64,000 nucleotides of DNA. Source: Scolanthus callimorphus (taxonomy: Eukaryota > Cnidaria > Anthozoa > Actiniaria > Edwardsiidae). This document shows, in pieces, positions 22,316 to 31,771 of this stretch; position 1 is the stretch's first letter; each line of letters begins with the position of its first letter. Where the stretch lies: positions 372,001 through 436,000 of the forward strand of contig JAWWUD010000105.1 of the NCBI GenBank assembly GCA_033964015.1. The letters are read 5' to 3'. The position numbers were made by a program, and so were the translations under genes. Below the pieces are notes generated by a model. It searched no databases and was not told the origin of the DNA. It worked only from the letters and a program-made list of their open reading frames with translations.

Positions 22316-23349
22316 TTAATTTCCCATTATAAAAGTTTTGAACTTTTCCAGCTTAGCTTTTGTGGCTGGTTTTGTAAAATGTCTGCTACATTGTCCTCAG
22401 TTGGGACATACTGAACTTTTACATTTCCACTTTGAATTTCTGATCTGATAAAGTGGGATTTTATCTATGTATTGTGTCTGGCTCATCTCGATTGAATCTT
22501 TGTTGCATTTGAAATTTGTTCCCAAAAACCATGAAAGTTTGCCAAGATCTTTCATTTTGAACTTTTTGCACAGAGCCTCTTTAACGCTTTCTAACAAAGT
22601 TAAAGTAGTTGCAGAAATTATGATATCATCTACCCAGATGATCAAAATAATCAATCCATTTTCCTCTGAATTTCTAGTGTACACGCATGGGTCTGCGAGC
22701 GATTGAGAAAAGTTTTCACTTAGCAAATAGTTATGAAGCATGTTGTTCCAATTTCTCCCGCTTTGTTTCAAACCATATAGAGATTTCTTTAACTTACAAA
22801 CTAGTTTCTCTCCGTTTTCTCCGCGCTTCTCAAAGCCTTCCGGTTGTTCCACATAAATTTCGCAGTCAATTGGCGCATTTAGATAAGCTGTCTTAACGTC
22901 CATTTGATGAGTAATCATGTCATTCTGCACTGCTGTTTGCATAAGCATTCGTACTGAACTCATGCGAGCAGTAGGTGAAAACGTTTCCTGATAGTCTATG
23001 TCAGCGATTTGTGAATAGCCTTTAGCTACGTAGCGTGCTTTATGTGTCTCTTCTCCGTTAGGTCCCGTTTTCACGGCAAAAACCCATTTCCCCCCCACTA
23101 TCTGTCTACCTTCGGGTGGCGTGACTAACTCGAACGTGTCATTGTCAATTAGAGCTGTCATTTCGTCATTCATGGCCTTTTGCCATTTTGGCATCTCTTT
23201 TGAAATCAAAGCATCGTCATAAGTGGTCGGGATGTTCGCGACTCGATAACAGTAGTCTACAGTGTTGCTAACTTCATCTAAGTCACTGTTTATTGCATAT
23301 TCGTCAAAACGCTTAGGTTTGTTGCGAATTCGTCCGGGATAACGACGTT
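22316..23349 (-). pseudogene. Copia reverse transcriptase with most of RNase H deleted
   Basis: The frame has KWVFAVKTGPNGEETHKAR, FSPTARMSSVRMLMQTA, MDVKTAYLNAPIDCEIYVEQ, KKSLYGLKQS and WVDDIIISA, the RVT_2 family landmarks; the catalytic motif is WVDD rather than the usual YVDD. After SQTQYIDK (about 22465) the sequence jumps to FIRSEIQSGNVKVQYVPTED and ends KTFIMGN at 22316, the normal copia C-terminus. Roughly 200 residues, most of RNase H, are missing. The two sides share ATAGATAAA-like DNA at the joint, which suggests deletion through microhomology. A frameshift near 23350 separates this from the integrase end. Confidence 0.88.
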
Positions 23350-23890
23350 CTAGTTCGTTTTCAGGCTCTCAGACTCCGTCACGTCCTCCTCTTCTGTTGT
23401 TTGTTCTGTTACCTCAGTGTCAACAGTTGTAGGTGGGGTCGGTAACACACTCTCGTCTTCGTCTATCTTAGGCACGTAAACTTTGTTTTGTTCAAGAAAT
23501 TTTACGCATCGCGCTCTTTCTACAACGTTTCTTTCTGGGTAATAAACAAGGTATGCCAGACTATCTCGGTCATAACCTACGAAAGTGCCTTTCTTACTGC
23601 GCGCTTCTAATTTCTTCGCGTTCTGAACATAGGCATAACACGTAGAGCCAAAAACATGCATCCTACTCACATCCGGTTTCTTTCCGATAAGGGCCTCATA
23701 AGGCGTTTTACCTAATCGCGCGTTAAAACAACGATTACGAATGTATGCGGCTGTCATTACTGCGTACGTCCACAATTCCTTAGGTAATTCAGACTCTAGC
23801 AAAAGACACCTCGCCATTTCAAACAGGCTTCGCCACATCCTTTCTGCAGTACCATTCTGGTGCGGAGAATGCGGCGCACTTGTCTCGCGC
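23350..23890 (-). pseudogene. Copia integrase C-terminal part and linker
   Basis: It begins with ETSAPHSPHQNGTAERM, the conserved segment with the third catalytic residue (Glu) of the integrase. Then come MWRSLFEMARCLL, YEALIGKKPDVSRMHVFGSTCY and an acidic linker rich in Glu, Thr and Val. It is separated from the rest of the integrase by the TTAA-flanked insertion at 23895-24590. It ends in a frameshift before the RT. Confidence 0.85.
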
Positions 23891-23894
23891 TTAA

Positions 23895-24590
23895 GGTTAC
23901 TGAGAACCTTCGCGCACGTTGTTCGAAAAAAAAATCATACACGTCCTTAGTTTAACCAAAATATGTCAACCTATATATGGTTGGAAAGCTTATAGAATGG
24001 ACTAGCGGGCTATGGCAAAAAGAAATCACTTATTGATACCTTTTATTTTTTTTAAAGCATTGATTAAATATTTTGGTGTGCTATTTTCACGAGCTAACGC
24101 TGTCGAACTGCTGGACCATGACTCCCAAGTAACACATTGTTTTAATCCTTAAAGGTGTTTCTCAAAAACCGTGTCTGCGATTTTTTAAATTTTGTTTAGT
24201 TCAACAGTTATGAATTTTTAAAATTTTTAGAGCGTGAAAATTCCACAAAATTTGACCTTCGAAATTTAAAAGTTCGATAACTTCTGAGCAAAGCAAATTT
24301 TAAAAAACGCAGACACGGTTTTTGAGAAACACCTTTAAGGATTAAAACAATGTGTTACTTGGGAGTCAAGGTCTAGCAGTTCGTCAGCGTTATCTGTTGA
24401 AACTCTCACAGCCGAATTTTTAATAAAACCTTAAAAAAATTTGTAATTATGAAAAAAATAATTCTTTTTGCCATAGTTCGCTAGTCCATTCTATAAGCTT
24501 TCCAACGATATATAGGTTGATATGTTTTGGTTAAACTAAGGACGTGTATGATTTTTTTTTCGAACACGTGCGCGAAGGTTCTCAGTAACC
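23895..24590. mobile_element. Palindromic TTAA-flanked MITE inside copia integrase
   Basis: The 696-bp element starts GGTTACTGAGAACC and ends with its complement; nearly its whole length is an inverted repeat, with arms of more than 300 bp. TTAA stands on both sides (23891-23894, 24591-24594). Joining the flanks at one TTAA restores the integrase frame (RKNRIK then RETSAP), which proves a precise insertion. TTAA duplications occur in piggyBac and Kolobok; the GG start favours Kolobok, but no transposase supports this. Confidence 0.88.
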
Positions 24591-25411
24591 TTAATGCGAT
24601 TTTTGCGAAGTAAAGACTTAAACTGTTTACTTGTAAATTCCCCCCCGACATCCGATCTAATGCGCTTTGGCTTACCAAATGGAGCGATGTCAGCAAGAAA
24701 CTTCTGCGTCGCTTCTAGAGTATCACTTTTCTGTTTCAGAAAATACACCATGTTAATACCAGTAAAATCATCTACAAAACACAAAGCATATCGGAAACCT
24801 CCCTTTGCTACGGGATCTATCGGGCCGGCCAAATCGCAATGCACAAAATCTAAAGGTGCTTTAGCCCTATCATCTGGCTTACGGCTCCGAGTTTGGCACA
24901 TTTTGCCTTGCGTACAAATAGCGCAATCGAGCTGCTCATCATTTGCAATTTTCATGCCTTCAACAACATTTTCCAATTTGCGTAAATCTTGAAAATTACA
25001 ATGACCCATAATTTGGTGCCACTGCATTAAAGAATTCGCATTATTGTTTGAAGATGAAATGCTGTTTAAGTAATACAACGGCCTTTCTGCTCGACCTCAA
25101 ACATTGTGCCATCTGGTGCTTTAAAATACTTTGCGTCCTTATTAAGACTGACACTCGCGCCCTTTGCAATGGCAGCAGAAACTGAAAAAATGTTTTGGTT
25201 GTATGGCGGAATGTACAGAGCATTGTTGAGAATAACATCTTGTAAATTTCCATTTACATCGAAAAGCTTTACTTTGGCATTCCCTTTTCCCAAACTACAT
25301 TGGCCTTACTTCCATCTGCCAATTCAATATAATGACCATTTGCGTCAAAATTTTCATCAAAACTCACACATTTTTCACGCTCTGTTACAATGTGGCTCGT
25401 AGCACCACTAT
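24591..25411 (-). pseudogene. Copia protease and integrase N-terminal part
   Basis: The protease active site is LLLDSGATSHIV near 25400. A frameshift near 25295 follows and then KVKLFDVNGNLQDV. The pre-integrase zinc module is WHQIMGHCNF ... CAICTQGK. The integrase core has DFVHCDLAGPI with the first Asp and RIRSDVGGEFTSKQF with the second. The reading frame of protease differs from that of gag, though copia elements normally have one frame, so a small indel near 25437 is likely. Confidence 0.85.
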
Positions 25412-26257
25412 CTAGTAAGAGATTAGTGACTTTCTTACCATTCCTATTTGTTTAAAGGCGAAATCATGTTCGTCCTCCTCGGCACTCTTCTTTGCGGAGT
25501 CGCCCGACCTCTGTTGCCCTTGTGACTGACCTTGGGGCTTCCTGCTGCGACAGTCTCTTGTGTTGTGTGATACAGTCCTACACTTAGCACACCATTTGCT
25601 AGACTCCTTGCTGTAGCAGTCAATACTTTTGTGGCCTTTTCTTCCACATTTGTAGCAGTTTCCCTGGAATTTCTGCTTTAAAGTCATGACGCTTTCCTCG
25701 TCATTTCCAGGGGTCCTTCGGCAGCTTTTCTCCGTCTCCTCATAGTTTCGGAGAGCTGTTTTAAACTCGCTGAAGGTCATCGGTTTGTCCTTCTGCGCTG
25801 CCACCGTCGCGAAGGTTTTGTAGCCATCTGGCAGGCCTTTCAGAGCCATGGCTACCAGTAGCCCATCGCTTATTACTTCGTCGGCGGCTTTCAGGGCGGT
25901 AGATGCTTTCTCCGCTCGGAGGATGTAGTCCGTTGTAGACTCGCCATTCTTCATCTTCAGGGAAGTCAACTCAGTATATAGGGCAATTACTCTTGGCTTC
26001 CCCTTGCCCTGGTAGTGCTCTCGCAAGACACCTAGGGCTTTCCTGCCGTCATTATTGGCCTCTCGTATCACGAGAGCCAAACTTCTGTCGTCCAAGCACT
26101 GGACCAACTCTGCAAACGCATTTGCGTTCTTTTCTGCGTAAGGGGCCGTGGTTTCTCCTTCCTTTGGTATAACCACTTCGTACAGTTTCTGGAGGCGCAT
26201 GTAGCCAAGGAACTTTACTTCCCAGAGCTCGTACTTGCTTTCGTCCCCACTGAACAT
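25412..26257 (-). CDS. gag: Copia gag with CCHC zinc knuckle
   Basis: The likely start is ATG at 26255-26257 (MFSGDESKYELWEVKFLGYM), 24 nt inside the LTR-internal boundary; the frame stays open further up into the LTR but without family residues. LREHYQGKGKPRVIALYTEL and LPDGYKTFATVAAQ are typical of UBN2-type copia gag. The zinc knuckle CYKCGRKGHKSIDC binds the RNA, and a second Cys-rich run CAKCRTVSHNTRDC follows. It ends at TAG 25412 just after a frameshift that leaves the protease out of frame. Confidence 0.88.
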   Translation of the reverse strand: MFSGDESKYELWEVKFLGYMRLQKLYEVVIPKEGETTAPYAEKNANAFAELVQCLDDRSLALVIREANNDGRKALGVLREHYQGKGKPRVIALYTELTSLKMKNGESTTDYILRAEKASTALKAADEVISDGLLVAMALKGLPDGYKTFATVAAQKDKPMTFSEFKTALRNYEETEKSCRRTPGNDEESVMTLKQKFQGNCYKCGRKGHKSIDCYSKESSKWCAKCRTVSHNTRDCRSRKPQGQSQGQQRSGDSAKKSAEEDEHDFAFKQIGMVRKSLISY

Positions 26258-26263
26258 GAGCGT

Positions 26264-26281
26264 CCTCCTGGGCCCATAACC
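26264..26281 (-). promoter_or_regulatory. Copia primer-binding site
   Basis: Directly inside the 5' LTR the minus strand reads GGTTATGGGCCCAGG, close to the primer-binding site of Drosophila copia, which uses an internal part of initiator tRNA-Met. Confidence 0.7.
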
Positions 26282-26602
26282 TGTTGCGTTTAGCCCTGTA
26301 GCCATAGTAGTTACACAAGATAGCATACAAGAACTTGACAGGATATTCACATATATAACAACTGATTTATTTCATAGAGCTCAATCATACTTATATACAA
26401 GTTTCTAGGCGTATCAAGAATGGAATTCACGTACGATTATTTAGAGTTACATTCTTTTGGTTCCGGCAGTCCTACATAGGAAATTACATACAGGTATCAT
26501 AATAATTGTGATAGCACTAATCTATCTAATCTAAAGTGGTGATCATGACTTAGATAGAGTAATCAGATAATGGAAACGTAATATCAGGCACGTATTCTAA
26601 CA
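26282..26602 (-). repeat. Copia 5' LTR
   Basis: 321 bp. Its outer 13 bases ACGTATTCTAACA are repeated at 31519-31531, the far edge of the PLE-A pair that inserted in it. Confidence 0.93.
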
Positions 26603-26705
26603 ATGGTATGACTAGTTTTACGAGAAAACTAGGTGGTCTGAGACGTGAACATGAACAACAACCAAAGGTTAAGATTTATGTTAAACGCCGTGGGAAAATT
26701 GGTGT

Positions 26706-26745
26706 TTTGCTGACGTTTCGAGCGTTAGCCCTTCGTCGGAGCAAA
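26706..26745 (-). ncRNA. Hammerhead-type ribozyme, PLE-A left copy
   Basis: Minus strand: TTTGCT, CCGACGA, GGGC-loop-GCTC, GAAA, C, GTC, AGCAAA. Stem I is a perfect 6 bp (TTTGCT with AGCAAA), stem II is 4 bp with a UAAC loop, and stem III is minimal. The core differs from CUGANGA at one position (C for U). Self-cleavage would follow GUC. Minimal type I hammerheads in terminal repeats are a known PLE feature. Confidence 0.7.
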
Positions 26746-26931
26746 GAGAGAAAACTGAGGGAGTGGGGCCGTATATAAAGTAAATGTAGAGCCGTTGCTA
26801 GGCAACAGATAAACATTCGGAATGACTAAAGGTGATAATTGGTTAAGAATAACAAAGGATGTCATGGGCCATTGAAATCGCAAACTAGTGATGAAAGTAA
26901 AGAAAGAGGAAATATGATGAGATGTAGAAAA

Positions 26932-29318
26932 CTAGATAAAAGAGAAAAATTTATTGATGCCGTGGGGTGATCGGCAACCGAGTGAAAGAATAAGTCTATT
27001 CTCTTTCTGGAAGCGAGAATGATTAGACCCGTTGTGAAGAGATACACCGCAAACAGTCATATGATCCCTAATGTGACCGGGAAGATTGAAGTGTCGGGCC
27101 ACTGGTTTGTTCCGGTCATTTTTGTTCACATCATTGCGATGCTGGCAAAAGCGCATTACCAGCAATCTGAGACAAAATGGCCGCCGCGCTAATTATGCAG
27201 GCCTTGCAGGCCCTTTAAAAATGGCCGCCGGTCTTATAGGGATTGTATGGAGAAAAGTTTAAAATCTGAAATAAAAAGAGTACTGTAATTCGTGGACAAC
27301 TTGCCGACCTCTAGATCAAAAGAATGAACACTATAGAACATTTCGATACATGTTAAAGAGCTTCAAACTTTACTTACAAAGCGCCAAATTTACTTTAGCG
27401 AACGCTGTCCTAACGGCTGTCTGTCCCGTATGTTTTACAGTAAAATCCGTCCGTAGGCCATTTCCCTTCGCATCCTGATAAAGTTCACGGTACTGTCCGT
27501 ACTCGAATCCCAGGTGCCGACCTCTCAAAATTGAGCCCTGTTGTTGCACATCAAAATGAGCTATAAATCACCCTTTAGAACGCCCCCAAAACTCCGCCAA
27601 TTTTCTTTGAACACAGCACACTTTTTGCTAATAATCCATGCGAGATTTGAAGAAGACGACATCGGCTTGAAGTCGTTTTCTAGCTCAAAATAACTGCTAC
27701 GGCCGTACAATCTCCCTCTGTGATCGCCATGTTTTTCACTGATAACCAGGCCTTCCCTGGGTAGGTTCTCGATGTATGATTTACGATAGTTTACCGAAGA
27801 GTCCCCTTATAGTTGTCTCACTCGACTTAGTCAGCCATCATTTTACCCTCGCTGAGCCTCGCACACTATCATTCGCATCTTGAATGCCTGTTTTCTTTTA
27901 ATGCAAAGTTAAACTGCAGCGTTGTGGTAAATAATATAATGCAAAAATGTATATCTGCCCTCAAACATCTCTGAAATACAGCTTTATTTACATGCTACCA
28001 CCCCTCCCCCCTCTTTTCGCCATATTGGATGGCACTTATGAGCATGCTCAGTGCGTTGGCTGACCTTAATAATCGCAGGCGCGAAAAGTCTCGCATTGCT
28101 GGTAATGGCGTGGAAAGCATTTGGCCGGTTTGTCCTATATAGATCATGCGGCAAAGGGAGCAAGTAATACAATATATGACGTTGGCGCTGGTGCAATCAA
28201 AGTGATCCGTGATGTTAAAAGACTCGCCGCTAGGGCCGTTGATCCGGGTGGTGGAAACGACATGATCACACGTTGTGCATTTTTTTCTTGTACATTTGAA
28301 AGTGCCGGGCTGTAGACCGCCAGGCGTGAGAACGCCTCTAACAAGAGAATTGCGCAAGTTTCGGTCCCGCTTAAAAGAGAACAAAGGCGGCTTGGGGAAA
28401 ATTGCGGCTGTTTCCGGGTCCCTTTGTAGGATCTTAAAGTTCCTGGATACAAAATGCTTGATTGCTAGGTTAGTAGGATGAAAAGTAAGGGGGAAGGGAA
28501 TCCTATCCTCTAGAGTGGGTTCTGATGGCTGCAAGGCTGTGGTTCGGTCGATCGAACGGGCGCGGCTAAGGGCGTTAGCGACGACATTGTCAGGGTAACC
28601 ACGATTTCTGAAAAAATCGCTCATTTCGTCCGATTTAGCCATAAAATCGGCCTCTTCGCTGCACAAGCGACGGAGTCGGAGAAACTGGGAGAACGGGATA
28701 GCTGTCTTGACATGCGCGGGGTGCGATGAAGAGAACAACAGGTAACCATGAGAATCAGTAGGTTTGTAGTGAACCGAAGTAGCTAAGCGATCTCCGTTAA
28801 TAGTAAGATTGATATCTAAGAATGTGAGAGAGGTCTCCGAAATTTCCCATGTGAATTCGAGCGCTGGGTGAAAGTTATTGACAAAAGAAATGAAGCGCTC
28901 GAGGTCAGGCTTAGGGCACGATGTAGCGCCAATGCAATCGTCAATGTAGCGTCCGTAGAAATGAGGCGTGGGGCCATCGTACTGCTGAAAAATTAGGTCC
29001 TCGATGTAGCCAACGAAGAGGTTGGCGTAACTGGGTCCCATTTTAGTGCCCATGGCTACTCCATTGACTTGCTGATAAAAATCGCCTGAAAAAGAAAAGC
29101 AGTTAAGAGTGAGGACTAACTCAGCTAGTCTGAGTAGAGTGGCAGTGCTAGGTTCTAAGACACTCCTGCGGTCAAAGAAGTGTTTAAGGGCCTTTAGACC
29201 CTCGTCATTGGGAATGACTGTATACAAAGACTTAACATCCATAGTGAAGATAAACCTATGCGCACTATCGGCAGGAAAAGAAAAGTTATTGAAAATGTGG
29301 AGAGCATGGTTGGTGTCC
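26932..29318 (-). pseudogene. PLE-A left copy: RT and GIY-YIG endonuclease, split by an insertion
   Basis: RT runs from IKDTNHALHIF (near 29310) through MDVKSLYTVIPNDEG, GVAMGTKMGPSYANLF, FYGRYIDDCIGATSC with the catalytic YIDD, and LTFLDINL. Then follow the linker, CTRKKCTTCDHV, and the GIY-YIG motif VIYCITCSLCRMIYIGQTG. The frame is cut at 28107 by a 954-bp element and resumes at 27153 with FCQHRNDVNKNDR, ARHFNLPGHIRDHM, ending KFFSFI at 26932. Without the insertion the C-terminus would be continuous; at 27094-27096 it keeps the Arg codon CGA where the right copy has TGA. The 5' third is absent. Confidence 0.85.
27154..28107. mobile_element. 954-bp inverted-repeat element inside PLE-A left copy
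   Basis: Ends are CATTACCAGCAATCTGAGAC and, complemented, CATTACCAGCAATGCGAGAC. The uninterrupted right PLE copy (GCTTTTGCCAGC region near 31055) shows the empty site. Only one or two bases could be duplicated at the target, so the superfamily is unclear. The interior has no long frame. Confidence 0.75.
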
Positions 29319-29854
29319 TTCTGGTTGAATACTATTTCTCAAACTATTAAGGAACTCATCTCAGATCATGAGCTGCCTAAGACTGCTACCATCTTATCGT
29401 TACTACACCTAGAACGTCTAATATCTACTTTCTGCCCAAGATCCACAAGGCCAACAATCCGGGGCGCCCTATTGTTTCTGCATGTAATTGTCCTACAGAG
29501 CTCATTTCGAGCTACTTAGACAAACAGATGGCCCCGTTTGTCAAAGCACTTCCCTCTTATATTAAGGACACCAAATGTGGAGAGCATGGTTGGTGTCCTT
29601 CTGGTTGAATACTATTTCTCAAACTATTAAGGAACTCATCTCAGATCATGAGCTGCCTAAGACTGCTACCATCTTATCGTTACTACACCTAGAACGTCTA
29701 ATATCTACTTTCTGCCCAAGATCCACAAGGCCAACAATCCGGGGCGCCCTATTGTTTCTGCATGTAATTGTCCTACAGAGCTCATTTCGAGCTACTTAGA
29801 CAAACAGATGGCCCCGTTTGTCAAAGCACTTCCCTCTTATATTAAGGACACCAA
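29295..29854. repeat. 280-bp tandem pair across the inversion joint
   Basis: Two near-identical 280-bp units (29295-29574 and 29575-29854). Each unit is a 24-bp inverted piece (starting ATGTGGAGAGC, complement of the RT start region) followed by about 256 bp of forward PLE 5' sequence. Duplication therefore took place after, or together with, the inversion. Confidence 0.88.
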
Positions 29855-31115
29855 CCATGCTCTCCACATTTTCAATAACTTTTCTTTTCCTGCCGATAGT
29901 GCGCATAGGTTTATCTTCACTATGGATGTTAAGTCTTTGTATACAGTCATTCCCAATGACGAGGGTCTAAAGGCCCTTAAACACTTCTTTGACCGCAGGA
30001 GTGTCTTAGAACCTAGCACTGCCACTCTACTCAGACTAGCTGAGTTAGTCCTCACTCTTAACTGCTTTTCTTTTTCAGGCGATTTTTATCAGCAAGTCAA
30101 TGGAGTAGCCATGGGCACTAAAATGGGACCCAGTTACGCCAACCTCTTCGTTGGCTACATCGAGGACCTAATTTTTCAGCAGTACGATGGCCCCACGCCT
30201 CATTTCTACGGACGCTACATTGACGATTGCATTGGCGCTACATCGTGCCCTAAGCCTGACCTCGAGCGCTTCATTTCTTTTGTCAATAACTTTCACCCAG
30301 CGCTCGAATTCACATGGGAAATTTCGGAGACCTCTCTCACATTCTTAGATATCAATCTTACTATTAACGGAGATCGCTTAGCTACTTCGGTTCACTACAA
30401 ACCTACTGATTCTCATGGTTACCTGTTGTTCTCTTCATCGCACCCCGCGCATGTCAAGACAGCTATCCCGTTCTCCCAGTTTCTCCGACTCCGTCGCTTG
30501 TGCAGCGAAGAGGCCGATTTTATGGCTAAATCGGACGAAATGAGCGATTTTTTCAGAAATCGTGGTTACCCTGACAATGTCGTCGCTAACGCCCTTAGCC
30601 GCGCCCGTTCGATCGACCGAACCACAGCCTTGCAGCCATCAGAACCCACTCTAGAGGATAGGATTCCCTTCCCCCTTACTTTTCATCCTACTAACCTAGC
30701 AATCAAGCATTTTGTATCCAGGAACTTTAAGATCCTACAAAGGGACCCGGAAACAGCCGCAATTTTCCCCAAGCCGCCTTTGTTCTCTTTTAAGCGGGAC
30801 CGAAACTTGCGCAATTCTCTTGTTAGAGGCGTTCTCACGCCTGGGGGTCTACAGCCCGGCACTTTCAAATGTACAAGAAAAAAATGCACAACGTGTGATC
30901 ATGTCGTTTCCACCACCCGGATCAACGGCCCTAGCGGCGAGTCTTTTAACATCACGGATCACTTTGATTGCACCACCGCCAACGTCATATATTGTATTAC
31001 TTGCTCCCTTTGCCGCATGATCTATATAGGACAAACCGGCCAAATGCTTTCCACGCGCTTTTGCCAGCATCGCAATGATGTGAACAAAAATGACCGGAAC
31101 AAACCAGTGGCCTGA
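29600..31115 (+). pseudogene. PLE-A right copy: RT and GIY-YIG endonuclease
   Basis: The 5' part encodes NIYFLPKIHKANNPGRPIVS (RT motif 1 region) in a frame that reaches LPSYIKDTNHALHIF; a frameshift just upstream (shared by both tandem 5' units) separates it from IKELISDHELPKTAT. The open frame from 29808 has the same RT motifs as the left copy, including RYIDDCIG, and the GIY-YIG motif CITCSLCRMIYIGQTG with TRFCQHRNDV. It ends at TGA 31113-31115 after NKPVA, where the left copy has CGA, so the stop is a C-to-T change. The downstream residues HFNLPGH are still in frame. PLEs copy RNA into DNA at breaks made by the endonuclease. Confidence 0.88.
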
Positions 31116-31463
31116 CACTTCAATCTTCCCGGTCACACTAGGGATCATATGACTGTTTGCTGTGTTTCTCTTCACAACGGGTCTAATCATTCTCGCTTCC
31201 AGAAAGAGAATAGACTTATTCTTTCACTCGGTTGCCGATCACCCCACGGCATCAATGAATTTTTCTCTTTTATCTAGTTTTCTACATCTCATCATATTTC
31301 CTCTTTCTTTACTTTCATCACTAGTTTGCGATTTCAATGGCCCATGACATCCTTTGTTATTCTTAACCAATTATCACCTTTAGTCATTCCGAATGTTTAT
31401 CTGTTGCCTAGCAACGGCTCTACATTTACTTTATATACGGCCCCACTCCCTCAGTTTTCTCTC

Positions 31464-31503
31464 TTTGCTCCGACGAAGGGCTAACGCTCGAAACGTCAGC
31501 AAA
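31464..31503 (+). ncRNA. Hammerhead-type ribozyme, PLE-A right copy
   Basis: Plus-strand counterpart of the site at 26706-26745, with identical core and the same 6-bp stem I. It lies in the 3' part of the element, about 15 bases before the insertion edge. Confidence 0.7.
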
Positions 31504-31531
31504 ACACCAATTTTCCCACGACGTATTCTAA

Positions 31532-31648
31532 CAGTTAGCTCACTGTAGAAAATCTTCAAAGCTGTCTTCTCCATGGGTCCAAATACCGAAGATGTCATCT
31601 AAGTATCACCACCAAATCAGAGGTTTCAGCGGTGCTTGGCTGAGGATA
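31532..31648 (-). pseudogene. PLE-B copy 1, RT catalytic segment
   Basis: Continuation of 21200-21956 beyond the copia insertion. The minus strand reads KPLIWW then LDDIFGIWTHGEDSFED, the RT palm with its LDD motif. The element is truncated upstream of this at the hairpin (31649) exactly as the other two PLE-B copies. Confidence 0.75.
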
Positions 31649-31771
31649 GATAGAGATTATTACATGGTAAGAACTTGATATCGTTTTTTTTTCACGAGTT
31701 TTCGTGTCGGTATGACACGAAAACGAGTGAATAATACGATATCAAGCTCTTGCCATGTAATAATCTCTATC
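31649..31771. repeat. 123-bp hairpin between PLE-B and PLE-C, copy 1
   Basis: GATAGAGATTATTACATGG at the left pairs with CCATGTAATAATCTCTATC at the right, then ACTTGATATCG with CGATATCAAG, and TCACGAGTTTTCGTGTC with GACACGAAAACGAGTGA. Nearly the whole unit folds into one long stem. Other copies are at 54853-54975 and 63814-63930. Confidence 0.88.

Larger units (their letters stand above)
21957..26602 (-). mobile_element. Ty1/copia retrotransposon with both LTRs
   Basis: The LTRs are at 21957-22276 and 26282-26602, reading TGTTAG...CAACA on the minus strand. They differ by only three substitutions and one single-base indel, so insertion was recent. The polypurine tract AAGTGGGGG is at 22277-22285. 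Gene order on the minus strand is gag, protease, integrase, RT and an RNase H remnant, as in copia. The 5-bp target duplication is GTTAG: one copy at 21952-21956, the other at 31532-31536, because a later PLE pair split the far side. The internal region carries several frameshifts, a MITE and a large deletion, so it is defective. Confidence 0.93.
26603..31518. mobile_element. PLE-A: two Penelope-like copies head to head
   Basis: A large inverted repeat: one copy reads leftward from about 29318 to 26603, the other rightward from about 29319 to 31518. Their 5' parts meet in the middle, where a 280-bp piece is tandemly doubled (29295-29854). The whole is flanked by the 13-bp repeat ACGTATTCTAACA taken from the copia LTR. 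PLEs are known for inverted and tandem partial copies. The left copy carries a 954-bp insertion and about 80 bp more at its 3' end. Confidence 0.88.

Noticed and set aside
28121..31190. Opposite-strand frames of 60-113 codons within PLE-A
   Set aside because: They are shadows of the RT and endonuclease frames and appear in both copies for that reason.
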